Below are positions 44,437-56,151 of a stretch of DNA of 64,000 nt, piece after piece. Source of the stretch: Dactylonectria macrodidyma (lineage: Eukaryota; Ascomycota; Sordariomycetes; Hypocreales; Nectriaceae); the NCBI GenBank assembly GCA_020744425.1, contig JAGMUV010000021.1:806001-870000 (forward strand), written 5' to 3'. Made by a program: the position numbers and the translations under genes. The notes under the pieces are model-generated. The model saw only the letters and a program-made list of their open reading frames with translations. It did no database searches and was not told where the DNA came from. The number at the start of each line of letters is the position of its first letter. The first letter of the stretch is position 1.

Positions 44437-45106
44437 GAGAGTAACTAGTAGCAAGATATTAGAAGATATACTATTAAAATATTATGCTAGTTATAGGCAT
44501 TTCAAGAAGAGATATTTGAAACTTCAAGTGTTCCAATACCTATTTATGTTCAATGTATCGTCTATTTATGAACTAAAGCCAGCGCAAACAATATTTGCAA
44601 TAGTTTTGAACTCTAAACTTTAGCCGCCATTTAACTGATATTACGTCATTTGCAAATAAGTATCTATTTCTGGCACCTGAATGTCTGGTAATCGCCCAAG
44701 TAAACGGCACCCCCCCTTCCCCCAAGATTCTTCCGTTCCCATTCGCTGTAAAGATCATACGCATAGTTGGCCTGGTTTCAACATGTATTTCATATCATAA
44801 AGGATGAAATCAATGTTCACGGATATCTTTGTCTTCTTTCCTGGACACAATTCCTATCCATTTGATGAACAACAGCGTAGAACCACATGATACATCAATA
44901 ACGCTCACTGTATGGATTCATATTGATTCGTCACAAAAGCCACTCACTTGCATTGGTAATTTCATCAAACACATGCACACGTCAACGACATCCGGCTGAG
45001 CAGTAAAGAGAAGATTAATTTCCTCTAGCTGTCTCACATCTCTCTCATTCTCTGTTGAGTGCCTATCCAAACGATTCGGGATCAAAACTTAATGCCCAAC
45101 GTTTTT
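44437..45106. other. AT-rich intergenic stretch
   Basis: No gene supported. A C8-like run lies near 44710. Confidence 0.45.
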
Positions 45107-46051
45107 CTATTCCTCTAACATGATTTTGAACTGGCCAGTGGGTGCATTCTTCGGCGCAGCAATCTGGAGAACCTCCTTGCTCGTTGTAGAGGCTGTGCAT
45201 TTTCCCTCCCACCCCGTCTCTCCAGCATGCCTAATCGAGAGGATGACGCTCCTCGACTCCCGACTCTGGGCTGCCATGTATTCGAGAAACGATTGATCCT
45301 TGAAGTGGACTTCTTCAACCTTTGTGCCAATTTCCTGTTCCACCAGCGCCACAATCTGCCGCCCAGTAATATCCTCCGGTCCGTTCAGAACGTACTTGGC
45401 TCCGTTGTGCGGGGTAACGTCGTCTTCGAGCAAGAGGCGAGCTGCAAAAACTCCAACCTCATGTGGATCAATGATGCCAACAGGAGCGTCCTCTGCGGCA
45501 AAGAGCCTCAACGGTTGCTGCTTCCCGGTCTTGCGGAATTCTTTAACCAGTTCCACGGCAGGGCCAAGGTAAAAGTTGGTAAAGACGTTGGGCTGTAGCG
45601 AAGTCCATCGCAGACGTTGAAATTCCGGCGAGCTCAACAGGGCCTCGATGGCCCAATGCGTCCTGGGGTAGTAGGCAGCGCAATCCGGACGCACATTCGC
45701 AGCGGTCGTTGAAATGCGAACGACGTACTCGACGCCCGCGTTGAGAGCAGCGAGGTGAAACACCGACTCTTCGGCGAACTGGTTGGGCTCATTGTGCGAC
45801 GCAATGAACGCTCTGGTGACATTTTGTTCACGGAGCCAGTCCGCGGTGATGTCAACCCATCGCAGTTCTACTACTTCGACATTGGCCAAAGCAGCGAGTT
45901 GCCGTGCCACAGCTCCGTTAGAGGAACGTGTAAGAGCAAGAATTCTGTAGCCAGAGAACGTTTTGCTGGTTTTCAGAAGTTCAGACAGTGTTTTAACAAC
46001 GCCTGGTCCAGTGTTGCCAGTGGCGCCGATGACGAGGAAAGTAGGAGCCAT
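45107..46051 (-). CDS. NmrA-like NAD(P)-binding protein
   Basis: Single exon, 314 aa from MAPTFLVIGATGNTGPGVVK (an ATG at 46049-46051 is preferred over an upstream in-frame start because it directly opens the Rossmann strand). GATGNTG at residues 9-15 is the dinucleotide-binding loop. RWVDITADWLREQNVTRAFI, NAGVEYVVRISTTAANVRPD and LRWTSLQPNVFTNFYLGPAV follow the NmrA/isoflavone reductase-like order; the active-site YxxxK is not conserved (AYYPRTHW), as in regulatory NmrA-type proteins. It may be a redox-sensing regulator or a reductase. A TTTAAATA box lies about 100 bp upstream. Intact. Confidence 0.85.
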   Translation of the reverse strand: MAPTFLVIGATGNTGPGVVKTLSELLKTSKTFSGYRILALTRSSNGAVARQLAALANVEVVELRWVDITADWLREQNVTRAFIASHNEPNQFAEESVFHLAALNAGVEYVVRISTTAANVRPDCAAYYPRTHWAIEALLSSPEFQRLRWTSLQPNVFTNFYLGPAVELVKEFRKTGKQQPLRLFAAEDAPVGIIDPHEVGVFAARLLLEDDVTPHNGAKYVLNGPEDITGRQIVALVEQEIGTKVEEVHFKDQSFLEYMAAQSRESRSVILSIRHAGETGWEGKCTASTTSKEVLQIAAPKNAPTGQFKIMLEE

Positions 46052-47159
46052 AGTTTCGATCGGTTCAATGCAGATCGAATTGGGCCAGGATGAAGTTGGA
46101 TGTGGAAGACAAAGTTCTAGCAAAAGGAGTGATGTACAATCCCCCCTATGTATTTAAATCATCCAATTGCCTGAAGAAAAGGCTTGAACTATAGGGCCGA
46201 TTTGTAATGTTCCCATACCTCAGTCTCGGAGAATGCAAAAAGTCCGGAGTCTATGTAACGTTTGATATTGTCGACGCGGAGAAGAGGCGCCCCATTGTGG
46301 CTGACCGCCTTACCATTCATAGGCATCAAAGTCCGCTTGATTAGAAATCAGTGAAAGGCTTTATCCAAAAGACCGTAATGACGTGTCTGGCTAGGAATCC
46401 AGTGCCCAGTGCCCCGCTTTGGAATCTCCGAGTACCGCCTTGCCCCCAATCTTTTTTTTCCGCGATGCAACACGACCTCTCTCTCTCTGCTTTGCTTGCA
46501 CTGTGAAATGTAATTTTTTTGTTCAGGGTCTAGGGTAAACATCAGCGTCCATGCTGTCCTTTCCACTGTTAAAGTCCATCTGGTCGCCCTTAATGGGGCC
46601 ATTTGGTCCTACTCTTAGCATGATGCGTGGCTGCTCTCATGCTTGACGGATGCCAATCGGTCCATGATTCCGAGGTCTTGCCTGATCTCCAGAGATAACT
46701 AAGTTGATGTCCGAACAACAGAAATTTCAGCGATGTCAATCGTCCGTGCCAAGATAACCGAGTGGGTAAATCGTCCATCGGCGTGCTTGCCGAGACTGAC
46801 GTGAAGAGTTGTCTTGGCCCGGAGGGAAGACAGTCACTCCCCCACGCACCCAGAGGTAATTTTTCTATATGAATGAGGGCGATCCCAATAAGATGAAAAT
46901 AAATTCTCCCGAAAGGAATTCGGTGAGACTGCATAATATCTCTAGAGCGAGGAGCTTTACCAACGCACGGATTTCACGATTGCGACATGGCAAGACGACA
47001 AAAGCATTTGCGTGAGGACACCAGGTAAGTCATCCGAGAAAAAAAAAGCCAGTTATCAATTTGATTGCCTTTGCTCATCGCACAGTTTGACATCTAATGT
47101 ATTCTTAGACGCCCCAAGATTGTATGACCTGTTCGCGTTAACCATCAAGGCCTACAGGT
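46052..47159. other. Intergenic, no gene seen
   Basis: 5' region of the NmrA-like gene and 3' flank of the regulator gene. No supported coding sequence. Confidence 0.45.
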
Positions 47160-48554
47160 CTATGACACCAAGGAAAGTTGCCTAAATACGCCGGCCAATT
47201 TTCCAAATAACCTCCTCAATTTGGCAGGTCTCATGACAGCATGACCAGGAATGATAGCTCGTCTTCCGTCTAACTCACCCCAAAGCACCTGTGCTTGTCT
47301 CACTGATAACAAACCCACTTCGCGACCATCAGACGCTGCAGCGATGCCTAAAGAGCGCTCTATCTTATTGAGTAGGTCAACAATGACTTCAGAAAAAAGC
47401 ATTCCCTGTGTACACGGGTTTTCCAGGATTAACCCGCCGAAGTTGATATCTGGAATAGCGACGATGGGATCAGTATCGATTCGCCCTACCCGAGTGGTCA
47501 TGTATTCGAGGATCAACTCAAATAGGGAGACCAGCTGGATAAATACACTCGTGACTGTGAGCGCAATGGGCGCGGACAATAGTTCGGAGGCGCCGCTGGA
47601 GGTGAAAGAAGAGGGTATGGAGGACAGATTGCGGTTGCCATCTTGTTGTGGTCTCGACGGCAGTGCCAGTAGCTTTGGGGATGGTGTCCCTGCCCGTTGT
47701 GAAGCACACAAAAGGCCACACGACGGCTGGCCGCTCAAAAGCTCCGTGAGGATCAACAAGAAGTCTTGAGAGGTCTTGACCACGAACTCGGCCAGGGTCA
47801 TGTTGTCGATATACAACGCGCCCTGTCGATAGATGACGCTGTTGAAGTCCAGAGTATCTTTGTTTAACTCGGCAGCCGCAATACGGATGTGCAAGTCGAG
47901 GTTGATCTTCGACAGGTCGAACAAGGCATTTAAGCTATAGAAGCCCCCTGTTAAATTCGGCCTTATAATCGCCCGAGTATCGATCGAAGTGAGGCTAGTG
48001 GTATCAGCAGGCGATACGGTTTTCGGAGGAGTCTCGAGTCCGTACTGAGGGGACATTGTGATACTGATCCCTGCGTCGGGAGTCAAAAAGGAGTCAGTCT
48101 GGTCATGGCCGAAGTCTGTATCCCACAGAGGTGAGTATTGATCGAAGGAGTTTATTCCAAGAGTTGGCCATGTTGACGCCGCATCGGTTTGATCATCCAC
48201 GGCAGGGATAGAGAGTTGCGCTGGGGTTGCGGCCGGAGACATAATGCTGACCCAGTCTAAGTGAATTCCCTTCCCCCAAACCGAAGTATCAGTTCGAGAT
48301 ATGGTAGGAGGGCTTGGGTGGTTGTTCAGTTGGACTGGCGGTTGCTCGGCGGTCGGGCGACGACTGGTATGAGCTGCGGTTCGCCTTGGCCTTCCGGGAT
48401 TCCTCTGCTGCCCAGTAGTACACTCGACGGCGAGCATGGTGCATCTCGCGCATTTAGGGTCGTTCCAGTTCAGGCGTTGACATCTCGACTTGGCTTTTCT
48501 GCAGAGCTCGCAAGACAAACGTCTTTGCGACGGGTGGACGGATGCGACACCCAT
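47160..48554 (-). CDS. Zn2Cys6 (GAL4-type) transcription factor
   Basis: Single exon, 464 aa. The zinc cluster is at residues 15-45: LSCELCRKAKSRCQRLNWND, then PKCARCTMLAVECTTG. The six Cys (15, 18, 25, 35, 38, 45) have spacing CX2CX6CX9CX2CX6C. A basic linker (RNPGRPRR) and a Pro/Ser-rich region follow; the C-terminal half is hydrophobic with no clear middle-homology domain, resembling AflR-type regulators. It is divergently transcribed from the ABC-G transporter gene with a 720-bp shared promoter containing a TCCGCGGA palindrome 157 bp upstream of its ATG. It probably regulates that transporter and perhaps itself. Intact frame. Confidence 0.87.
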   Translation of the reverse strand: MGVASVHPSQRRLSCELCRKAKSRCQRLNWNDPKCARCTMLAVECTTGQQRNPGRPRRTAAHTSRRPTAEQPPVQLNNHPSPPTISRTDTSVWGKGIHLDWVSIMSPAATPAQLSIPAVDDQTDAASTWPTLGINSFDQYSPLWDTDFGHDQTDSFLTPDAGISITMSPQYGLETPPKTVSPADTTSLTSIDTRAIIRPNLTGGFYSLNALFDLSKINLDLHIRIAAAELNKDTLDFNSVIYRQGALYIDNMTLAEFVVKTSQDFLLILTELLSGQPSCGLLCASQRAGTPSPKLLALPSRPQQDGNRNLSSIPSSFTSSGASELLSAPIALTVTSVFIQLVSLFELILEYMTTRVGRIDTDPIVAIPDINFGGLILENPCTQGMLFSEVIVDLLNKIERSLGIAAASDGREVGLLSVRQAQVLWGELDGRRAIIPGHAVMRPAKLRRLFGKLAGVFRQLSLVS

Positions 48555-49274
48555 ATCGATATGTCTATATGTCTAATAGGCAGCCCGAGACGAATAACAC
48601 GGATGAATGCAAATGGAACTGCGATGGGCAAAACCTGGATCGAAATGGCGACGTAAGAAGCACTCGGGCAAATCCGGTGTGGGTGCGAGTGGCTGTCCTT
48701 TAGTAAACCCTCCGCGGAGGGTTTTGGAAATTGCGTTGGAGCTAATCTCTAGTGCAGAGTAGCGACTGTGTCGCATGGGAACTGGGACCATGCACAGCGG
48801 AGGGGATTGAGTAATACTCCCGATGTGGCAAATTCCATTGGCTCGCTTGTCCCTGATACAGTGCCGAGCCTGAACCCGATGCGCGGTCTTGACGGTAGAT
48901 TGGGGCGATGATGCTGCAAGGGACTTGATACGCAGGGAGGAGCCGCACATGTCGACGGCAGAGTGTGACAGCGTCCGTTCTTAATCTGCCACACATGCTG
49001 TGGAGACTTTGACACTGAGGAATGAACTGGCTACGGCAGCTGGCCAAGGTTTGCTCCATCTTTGCCGACCCGCGGAGGGTTTCAAACTCCCTTTGTAATC
49101 GCAGAATGTTGTAGCAGGATCCTATCTTTGGCAGCTGGTTTGGCATACGCATCCTACGCTCTTATCATGCTCACTGGTTCTTGTATATAACAATCTCAAC
49201 ACCGGAATTTCCACTCAACCTGTATTCTTCCATCTCTCAAGCTCATTCGTAATAGCGCCCCCCTCAACTTCGAC
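48555..49274. promoter_or_regulatory. Bidirectional promoter between the regulator and the ABC transporter
   Basis: The 720-bp divergent spacer holds the palindromic motif at 48705-48731 and a TATA-like TATATAA at 49184-49190 about 85 bp before the transporter ATG. Pyrimidine-rich CATC-type leader sequence precedes the ATG. Confidence 0.6.
48705..48731 (+). promoter_or_regulatory. Perfect 20-bp palindrome containing TCCGCGGA (copy 3 of 3)
   Basis: AAACCCTCCGCGGAGGGTTT is a perfect palindrome, followed by TGGAAAT. The core 48711-48718 is identical to the yeast pleiotropic drug response element bound by Pdr1/Pdr3-type Zn2Cys6 factors. It lies 557 bp from the ABC-G start and 157 bp from the Zn2Cys6 start, a position that suits co-regulation of both. 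Confidence 0.65.
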
Positions 49275-52200
49275 ATGAGCGACAGTTCCTCCACCGTGGA
49301 CAGCGGGTCCATCACGGCCGACGAAACCGTGATCACCACCGCCATCGAGAACAGGATAGCAAAGACACACTCTTCACGAGAGACACCATGGCATATGCAA
49401 ACCGAGCTCCAACAGATGCAGTTCCGAGATGAAGAAGCCGGAGACAAGCCCAGAAAGCTTGGCGTGAGCTGGGAAAACCTCACTGTCAAAGGCATTGGCA
49501 GCGACGCTACCTTCAACGAAAACGTCCTCTCCCAGTTCTATCCCTTTCACAAAGGTAGCAAAGATGCACCCATGAAGACTATCATCGACAATTCACATGG
49601 CTGTGTCAAGCCCGGCGAGATGCTGCTCGTTCTTGGCCGCCCTGGATCAGGCTGCACGACGTTGCTGAGCGTCCTCGCCAACAACCGACGCGGCTACGAG
49701 GAGGTCACTGGAGATGTCCATTTCGGCGCCATGTCCGCCCAAGAAGCCAAACAATACCGTGGCCAGATCATCATGAACACAGAGGAGGAAATCTTCTTCC
49801 CAACCCTAACCGTCGAGGCCACCATCGACTTCGCCGCCCGCATGAAGGTCCCTTTTCACTTGCCGCCCGGGACGAAGACACACGAGGAATACGCCCAGTT
49901 CTACAAAGATTTCCTCCTGCGATCGGTCGGCATTTCTCACACCGCCCATACAAAGGTTGGAGACGCCTTTATCAGGGGTGTCTCCGGAGGAGAGAGGAAA
50001 CGCGTGTCGATTCTGGAATGCATGACCACACGTGCAAGTGTCTTCTGCTGGGACAACTCAACTCGAGGTCTCGACGCCAGCACGGCCCTCGAGTGGGTCA
50101 AAGCCATCAGGGCCATGACCGACATCCTCGGCCTCACGACCATCGTCACGCTGTATCAGGCGGGCAACGGCATCTACGAGCACTTCGACAAGGTCCTCGT
50201 TCTCGATGAGGGCAAACAAATCTTCTATGGACTGCGACAGGACGCCGTACCATTCATGGAAGGCCTTGGCTTCATGCGGGACTCTGGCTCCAATCGGGGA
50301 GATTTCCTAACGGGCGTCACAGTCCCTACCGAGCGCCTCATTGCCCCCGGATACGAGAACACGTTCCCCCGCACCGCCGACGCAGTTCGTGCCGCATACG
50401 ATCGATCCGCTTTCAAGCCGAAGATGCTGGACGAGGGTCGAAGCTATCCCACGAGCGAAAAAGCTGTGGAGAACACGGCCGTATTCAAAGACATGGTCGC
50501 TCGTGAGAAGCATAAGGGCGTGCCCAAGAAGTCGCCCGTCACCGCCGACTTCATCACGCAAGTCAGGACGGCCATCACGAGGCAGTATCAGATCATGTGG
50601 GGTGACAAGTCGACGCTGTTCATGAAGCAAGGCGCAACCGTTATCCAAGCTCTCCTCGGCGGCTCGTTGTTTTACAATGCTCCATCGAATTCGGCCGGCC
50701 TCTTCCTCAAGGGAGGCGCCCTGTTCTTCTCGATCCTGTACAACGCCCTCATTGCTCTTTCGGAAGTCACAGACTCATTCACTGGCAGGCCGATCCTGGC
50801 CAAGCACCGCTCTTTTGCCTTGTATGACCCAGCAGCTATCTGCATTGCCCAAGTCGCAGCAGACTTACCCATTCTGATGTTCCAAGTCACTCACTTTGGC
50901 CTGGTTCTCTACTTCATGGTGGGTCTGAAGACTACCGCCGCTGCCTTCTTCACCTACTTGGTTACCAATTTCATGACTGCCATGTCCATGACTGCTTTCT
51001 TTCGACTCGTCGGCGCTGCATTCCCCACGTTTGACGCCGCTACAAAGGTCTCCGGTCTCTCAATCGTCGCCTTGTTTGTTTATATGGGCTACATGATCAT
51101 CAAGCCTGAGATGCACCCGTGGTTTGTCTGGATCTTCTGGATCAACCCGATGGCCTATGGATTCGAAGCTCTTCTCGGAAACGAATTCCATAACCAGGAT
51201 ATCGACTGCGTTGGTCCCTACCTTATTCCTAATGGTCCTGGATATATGAATGGAACTGGTGGACAGTCATGTGCTGGTGTTGGCGGCGCGTTGCCCGGTG
51301 CTACGAACCTCACTGGCGACGACTATCTCGCACACATGTCCTTCAGCCACAGCCACATCTGGCGCAACTTTGGCATCAACTGCGCGTGGTGGGTGCTGTT
51401 CGTTGCACTCACCATTTTCTTCACCTCGCGATGGAAGCAGGTCGGAGAAGGTGGCCGCAACCTCCTCATTCCTCGAGAACAACACCACAAGTCAAAGCAT
51501 CTGTTGCCATCTGCTGATGAGGAGACGCGAGTTACTGAGAAGCCTCCGGCCGTCTCGGGATCAGACACATCGGCTAGGAACCTCATTCGCAACCGGAGCA
51601 TCTTCACCTGGAAGAACTTGACGTACACCGTCAAAACCCCCGACGGCGACCGCGTTCTTCTTGACAACGTGCAGGGATATGTCAAGCCCGGTATGCTTGG
51701 AGCTCTGATGGGGTCCTCTGGTGCTGGCAAGACAACCCTTCTCGATGTCCTCGCACAGCGAAAAACCGAAGGAACTATTCATGGATCCGTCTTAGTCGAC
51801 GGGCGGCCTATTCCCATCTCGTTCCAGCGCTCTGCTGGTTATGTCGAACAGTTAGATGTCCACGAGCCTCTTGCAACCGTCCGCGAGGCACTCGAATTTT
51901 CGGCCCTCTTGCGCCAGTCTCGCGATACGCCCACCGAAGAAAAGCTGCGCTATGTTGATACCATCGTGGATCTCCTGGAATTGAATGACCTCGAACACAC
52001 GCTCGTAGGCCGTCCTGGAAGTGGCCTCTCAGTCGAGCAACGCAAACGTCTCACCATTGGCGTCGAACTGGTAGCGAAGCCGAGTATCCTCATCTTCCTC
52101 GATGAACCTACATCCGGACTTGATGGCCAGGCTGCTTATAATACTGTGCGCTTCCTCCGCAAACTTGCGGAAGCCGGACAAGCCATTTTGGTCACCATTC

Positions 52201-53637
52201 ATCAACCGTCAGCACAGCTTTTTGCACAATTTGACACGCTCTTGTTGCTTGCCAAAGGTGGAAAGACTGTGTACTTTGGTGATATTGGTGATAATGCTAG
52301 TACTATCAAGGAATATTTTGGTCGCAACGGAGCACCTTGCCCGCCTGAAGCAAATCCGGCTGAGCACATGATTGATGTAGTGTCAGGCAACGGGGGGCTA
52401 TCACAGGGTCATGACTGGAATCAAATCTGGTTACAATCGCCCGAACACAATCAACTGACCAAGGACATCGATCTCCTTATTTCAGAAGCTACTGCTCGAC
52501 CTTTAGCGCTTAATGATGACGGCAACGAATTTGCAGCTTCTATGTGGACACAGATGAAACTAGTCACACGCCGTATGAACATCTCGCTCTTCCGGAACAC
52601 TGAATACGTGGATAACAAGTTTGCTATGCACATCAGTCTAGCGCTTCTGAACGGCTTCACTTTTTGGATGATTGGAGACAGTCTCACAGACCTTCAGCAG
52701 AACCTCTTCACTGTGTTCAACTTTATTTTTGTTGCGCCAGGTGTTATCTCCCAGCTCCAGCCTCTCTTCATCGACCGTCGCGATATCTATGAGGCGCGCG
52801 AAAAGAAGAGTAAGATGTACCATTGGGCTCCATTCGTCACTGGCCTGATTGTCTCGGAATTCCCCTACTTGCTTGCCTGTGCATTGCTCTATTACGTCTG
52901 TTGGTACTTCACTTGCGGTCTTCCCACTTCCGCCGACCACGCAGGAAGTGTGTTCTTCGTCGTGGTAAGTCTTCAACCAACCCCGAGCCCATCTGTTCCA
53001 GTCATGTAGCACTGCTAACAGTTTCAGGTCATGTACGAATGTCTTTACACAGGTATTGGTCAGATGATTGCCGCGTATACTCCCAACGCCGTCTTCGCAT
53101 CTCTTGTCAACCCCCTGGTCATCACAACTCTGGTTTCATTCTGTGGCGTCATGATTCCTTATAGCCAAATCGAGCCATTCTGGAGATACTGGTGAGAAAC
53201 CTTTCGCTTTCTGATTGACAACCTGTTTTGCGCAAGTGCTGACTGTATTGTCTCGCAGGATGTACTACATCGATCCATTCAACTACCTCATGAGTTCCCT
53301 GCTCGTCTTCACAACCTGGGACAAGCCTGTCCACTGCAAACCTGAAGAACTTGCCATATTTGATCCGGCGCCTAACCAAACCTGTGGCGAGTATCTTACC
53401 GTCTATCAGGGCGGCATGGGCGCCGCTACAAATTTGTTGAATCCAAACGCCACCGCCGATTGCCGCGTGTGTCAATACACGGAGGGCGGTGATTACCTAC
53501 GGACCCTGAATCTAAGCGAAGAATATTATGGATGGAGAAACGCTGGCATTGTTGTTATCTTTGTCATTGGTATCTACGGGCTCGTGTTCTTTATGATGAA
53601 ACTCAGGACAAAGGCTACCAAGAAGGCCGAGTCCTAG
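49275..53637 (+). CDS. PDR-type full-size ABC-G drug transporter
   Basis: Three exons, join(49275..52964, 53028..53191, 53259..53637), give 1410 aa with the (NBD-TMD)2 order of fungal pleiotropic drug resistance pumps. NBD1 has the degenerate Walker [12 protein letters not shown] (residues 121-131), signature [10 protein letters not shown] (near 236) and [16 protein letters not shown]2 has the canonical Walker [13 protein letters not shown] (near 813-824), [12 protein letters not shown] and [13 protein letters not shown]. Membrane helices follow each NBD, with [20 protein letters not shown] and [20 protein letters not shown] in the first TMD, and a Cys-containing extracellular loop before the last helix ([20 protein letters not shown]). 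It exports hydrophobic compounds at the plasma membrane. Both introns have consensus sites. Intact. Confidence 0.95.
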
Positions 53638-54706
53638 AACAATGGGATGAGTACGGGAACATTTGGTCATGTGCTTGCTGATACTTGCCCTTTTCTGTCC
53701 TATCTCTTTTTGCCTCCGTTCACTTTTACTCCCATTTTTTTCACGTCGTTTTTTCTTAACTACTCTAATCCTTTGATTTATAGAATTGCTTGCTCACAAT
53801 GACTTGGCATTTCCTCTGTAATGCATTTCAGACTGAGACATGGGGCTAGTTTGCTCATAGATATATTTAGACAAATCTCGTATCGTATTGAAGAACCTGG
53901 AGTTTTCTTGATGTATTGCTAAAACTTTTTGATCTTGAGACATTGTAAATACACAATGCAGTTAACAGTTGTAAGAAATTTACTGGATTGAAACTACATT
54001 TCAGACGACACTTCATGTAGGACACGCTGCATTGACCAGAAAGATACCCACATAAAGTCGAAATCGCATATTTTTCATCTTCCTTGCCTATTCTAATTGC
54101 TCTTTAGCAGCTCATCGCTAAAGTGTAGTATCTGGTCCTTGTGTACAAATGGTATGATGATGATGGTTACACTACTACAGAGAATGACTGTTGAATAGTA
54201 AGCTGTGATACTGTTAGAAGGAATCTTGTTTTTGGTCAGGGAGGAAGTTTTGACTAACCCCTGAGGCGAGCAAGCCAGAACCTGCGGAGCTGGAGAACCG
54301 CAATTCCCGACCTTGCACCGCATTTTGCGACATCCTCCATTCACAGGTGGCTCTGGTAATACCATATCCATCACCTCTGTATTTATAGAGACGAAGTCGC
54401 CATCGCTGTAAATCTACGGCATATTCTGGGTAGTTGGTTCAAGCATTGCCTCCTTTGAGGTGCGTCCCTAAATTCTACAAATCAATCCCTTGGAAATTAG
54501 CTGATTCACGGTTTGGACGATGTAAATGCCTGTTTCACAATCTACGGTCCTGTTCTATTAGGTGAACTCTGCCCTTTAACCTCCGCCACTATTATAAATT
54601 GTCTTCATCTAAAATCCTGCATCAAATGCAAAACTAAACTGACTTCGAAACACACATTACCTGTCCACCACAGCATACCAAAACTGAAAAGTAACTGAAA
54701 ATATGT
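53638..54706. other. Intergenic, AT-rich
   Basis: 3' flank of the ABC transporter. A minus-strand frame at 54093-54374 has a few Cys (GGCRKMRCKVGNCG) but no recognised family or signal peptide. Confidence 0.45.
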
Positions 54707-55065
54707 CTAAGTTGCTTTACGCAAACTGTCTTGACCTCTCTTGTAGATGGCACGTTTCACCTCCTTGCTCAGACCAACACCGCCTTCCATTATGCCGTCA
54801 AAAATCTTCCGCCATCTGACCGCATTTAGAAGCCAAATGACATATGCATTGCTTCCAAGCCAGATGTGCTCTCCCTGACCAAGGGATGGCTTCTTAGTTG
54901 CGACTATCTGCACAACCTGTCGTGCAAACTCTTGGGGCTTTATGCCATCCTTGAGATGGAGCCTAGACCTTTCCTTGAGGCCTGACTCAGCATCGGCGAA
55001 ACGCTGTCGGGAGCGAATAGTGCCTTGTCAGACGACGTGATGTTAGTTGCTACTACTGCTTGTGT
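54707..55065 (-). pseudogene. C-terminal fragment of an AYR1-like SDR, fused to gag sequence
   Basis: Minus-strand reading: VVATNITSSDKALFAPDSV, a frame change near 54990, DAESGLKERSRLHLKDGIK, PQEFARQVVQIVATKKPSLG, then GQGEHIWLGSNAYVIWLLNA and KEVKRAIYKRGQDSLRKA to a stop. It aligns with the C-terminal third of the SDR relic at 19.7-20.7 kb and shows the unmutated residues at that gene's stop positions. The N-terminal two thirds are missing; the sequence joins directly onto the retrotransposon gag frame near 55065. Confidence 0.7.
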
Positions 55066-55792
55066 GGAGTCGTTGCTGCTCAGCCGCTTCTGCTTGGGCA
55101 GTCTGGTGGGCGAGCGCATCTTGGAGGCGTCTTCTCTGAAGAACTGCTTCGGCATCTAGAATCTTGGCCCCCTCCGTGAAAGCTGTTGCATAGCTTTGAT
55201 GGATTGGTTCAATTAGGTCAGCGAACTCTCGAAGCCATTGACCGGTCTCAGTCTCTGCTAAGTGATACTTCTTTGCTATGATCATCATCGATTCCCACGA
55301 CTCAAGCCACTGTGGGAAGGCTTTCTGGTTCTTAAAGCCTTTCATTACGGCAATATATTCGTCTTTCACCTTAGCCATCATAAAGCCTTCTGATGGAGCA
55401 GCAGAGCTCTTGAGCAGCTGCATCCACTCTCGCAGTGTGTCTTTTCTGTCGAGCGGTTGCCTGAACTTTATCGAAACTGTCTCCAGGATAGTATCGTATA
55501 CTGTGTTGATCTCTGTCTCCTGCTTTCCGAAGTCTCGCTTCCTGACTTCCCATTGCCTAAACACAGCATCATACGCTCGCTGCTGCGACGGTGATAGCTG
55601 GGTATAGTCTGTGGCAGTAGTATTAAAGTCACTATACTGAGGCTCTCTTGGTTCTTGCAAGAGTTCTCCAATAGGGTGATCAGGGTGCATGTAGGACCAT
55701 ATCTTCCTTAGAGTCTTAGCTAACACAGACTGAATCCACGCATCCCATTTTTCCTTCCCAGTCAAGATCACTCTCTGGTCTTTTGACGTCAT
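55066..55792 (-). pseudogene. Truncated copia-type retrotransposon gag gene
   Basis: From MTSKDQRVILTGKEKWDAWI the frame continues through TLRKIWSYMHPDHPIGELLQ, REPQYSDFN, YDTILETVSIKFRQPLD, AFPQWLESWESMMIIAKKYH and LIEPIHQSYATAFTEGAKIL to a Gln/Ala-rich stretch, where it meets SDR sequence. The W...I...P pattern and central LREWMQLLKSS region resemble the UBN2-like gag of fungal copia elements and match the plus-strand gag at 56692 at a family level. There is no zinc knuckle or pol. A leader of about 190 bp separates it from the 125-bp LTR-like repeat at 55986-56110. Confidence 0.7.
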
Positions 55793-55985
55793 ATTCAGAT
55801 CGGCCGGAACGGACGGTATCGATCGATTTTGACCGCGTCACGACGTATTCTATCTGAACAACGATGGATATCGGCCCTTCGAGGTCTGGCTCGATGCAAA
55901 TCGTGTTGTTGCTGTCTTTTTCAATGGAATTGTCGCGAACCGGGCTCATAACTGTCACGAGCTTTTGTCGTGTGAAGCACCTGAT

Positions 55986-56110
55986 TGGGTGTGTGTATGT
56001 TCTTGATTGTGTCAAGTCCCCGCTCTGAGTCCCTGTACACCCTTTATGCTAAAATAGCTAGAAGGATATTGCTATAGCAGGCACACGCCATATACACGCC
56101 CAGCTACCCA
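55986..56110. repeat. 125-bp LTR-like repeat with TGGGT/ACCCA ends (copy 2)
   Basis: Same length and order of blocks as 26634-26758. It lies between the two divergent gag genes, 193 bp upstream of the minus-strand gag start, so it may be the 5' LTR of that element. Confidence 0.7.
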
Positions 56111-56151
56111 ATACACATCGTGACAAAGACACCCCACTCTCAGTCCCTGCC

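Noticed and set aside
54093..54374. Cys-containing minus-strand frame
   Set aside because: No signal peptide and no known Cys pattern; probably chance.
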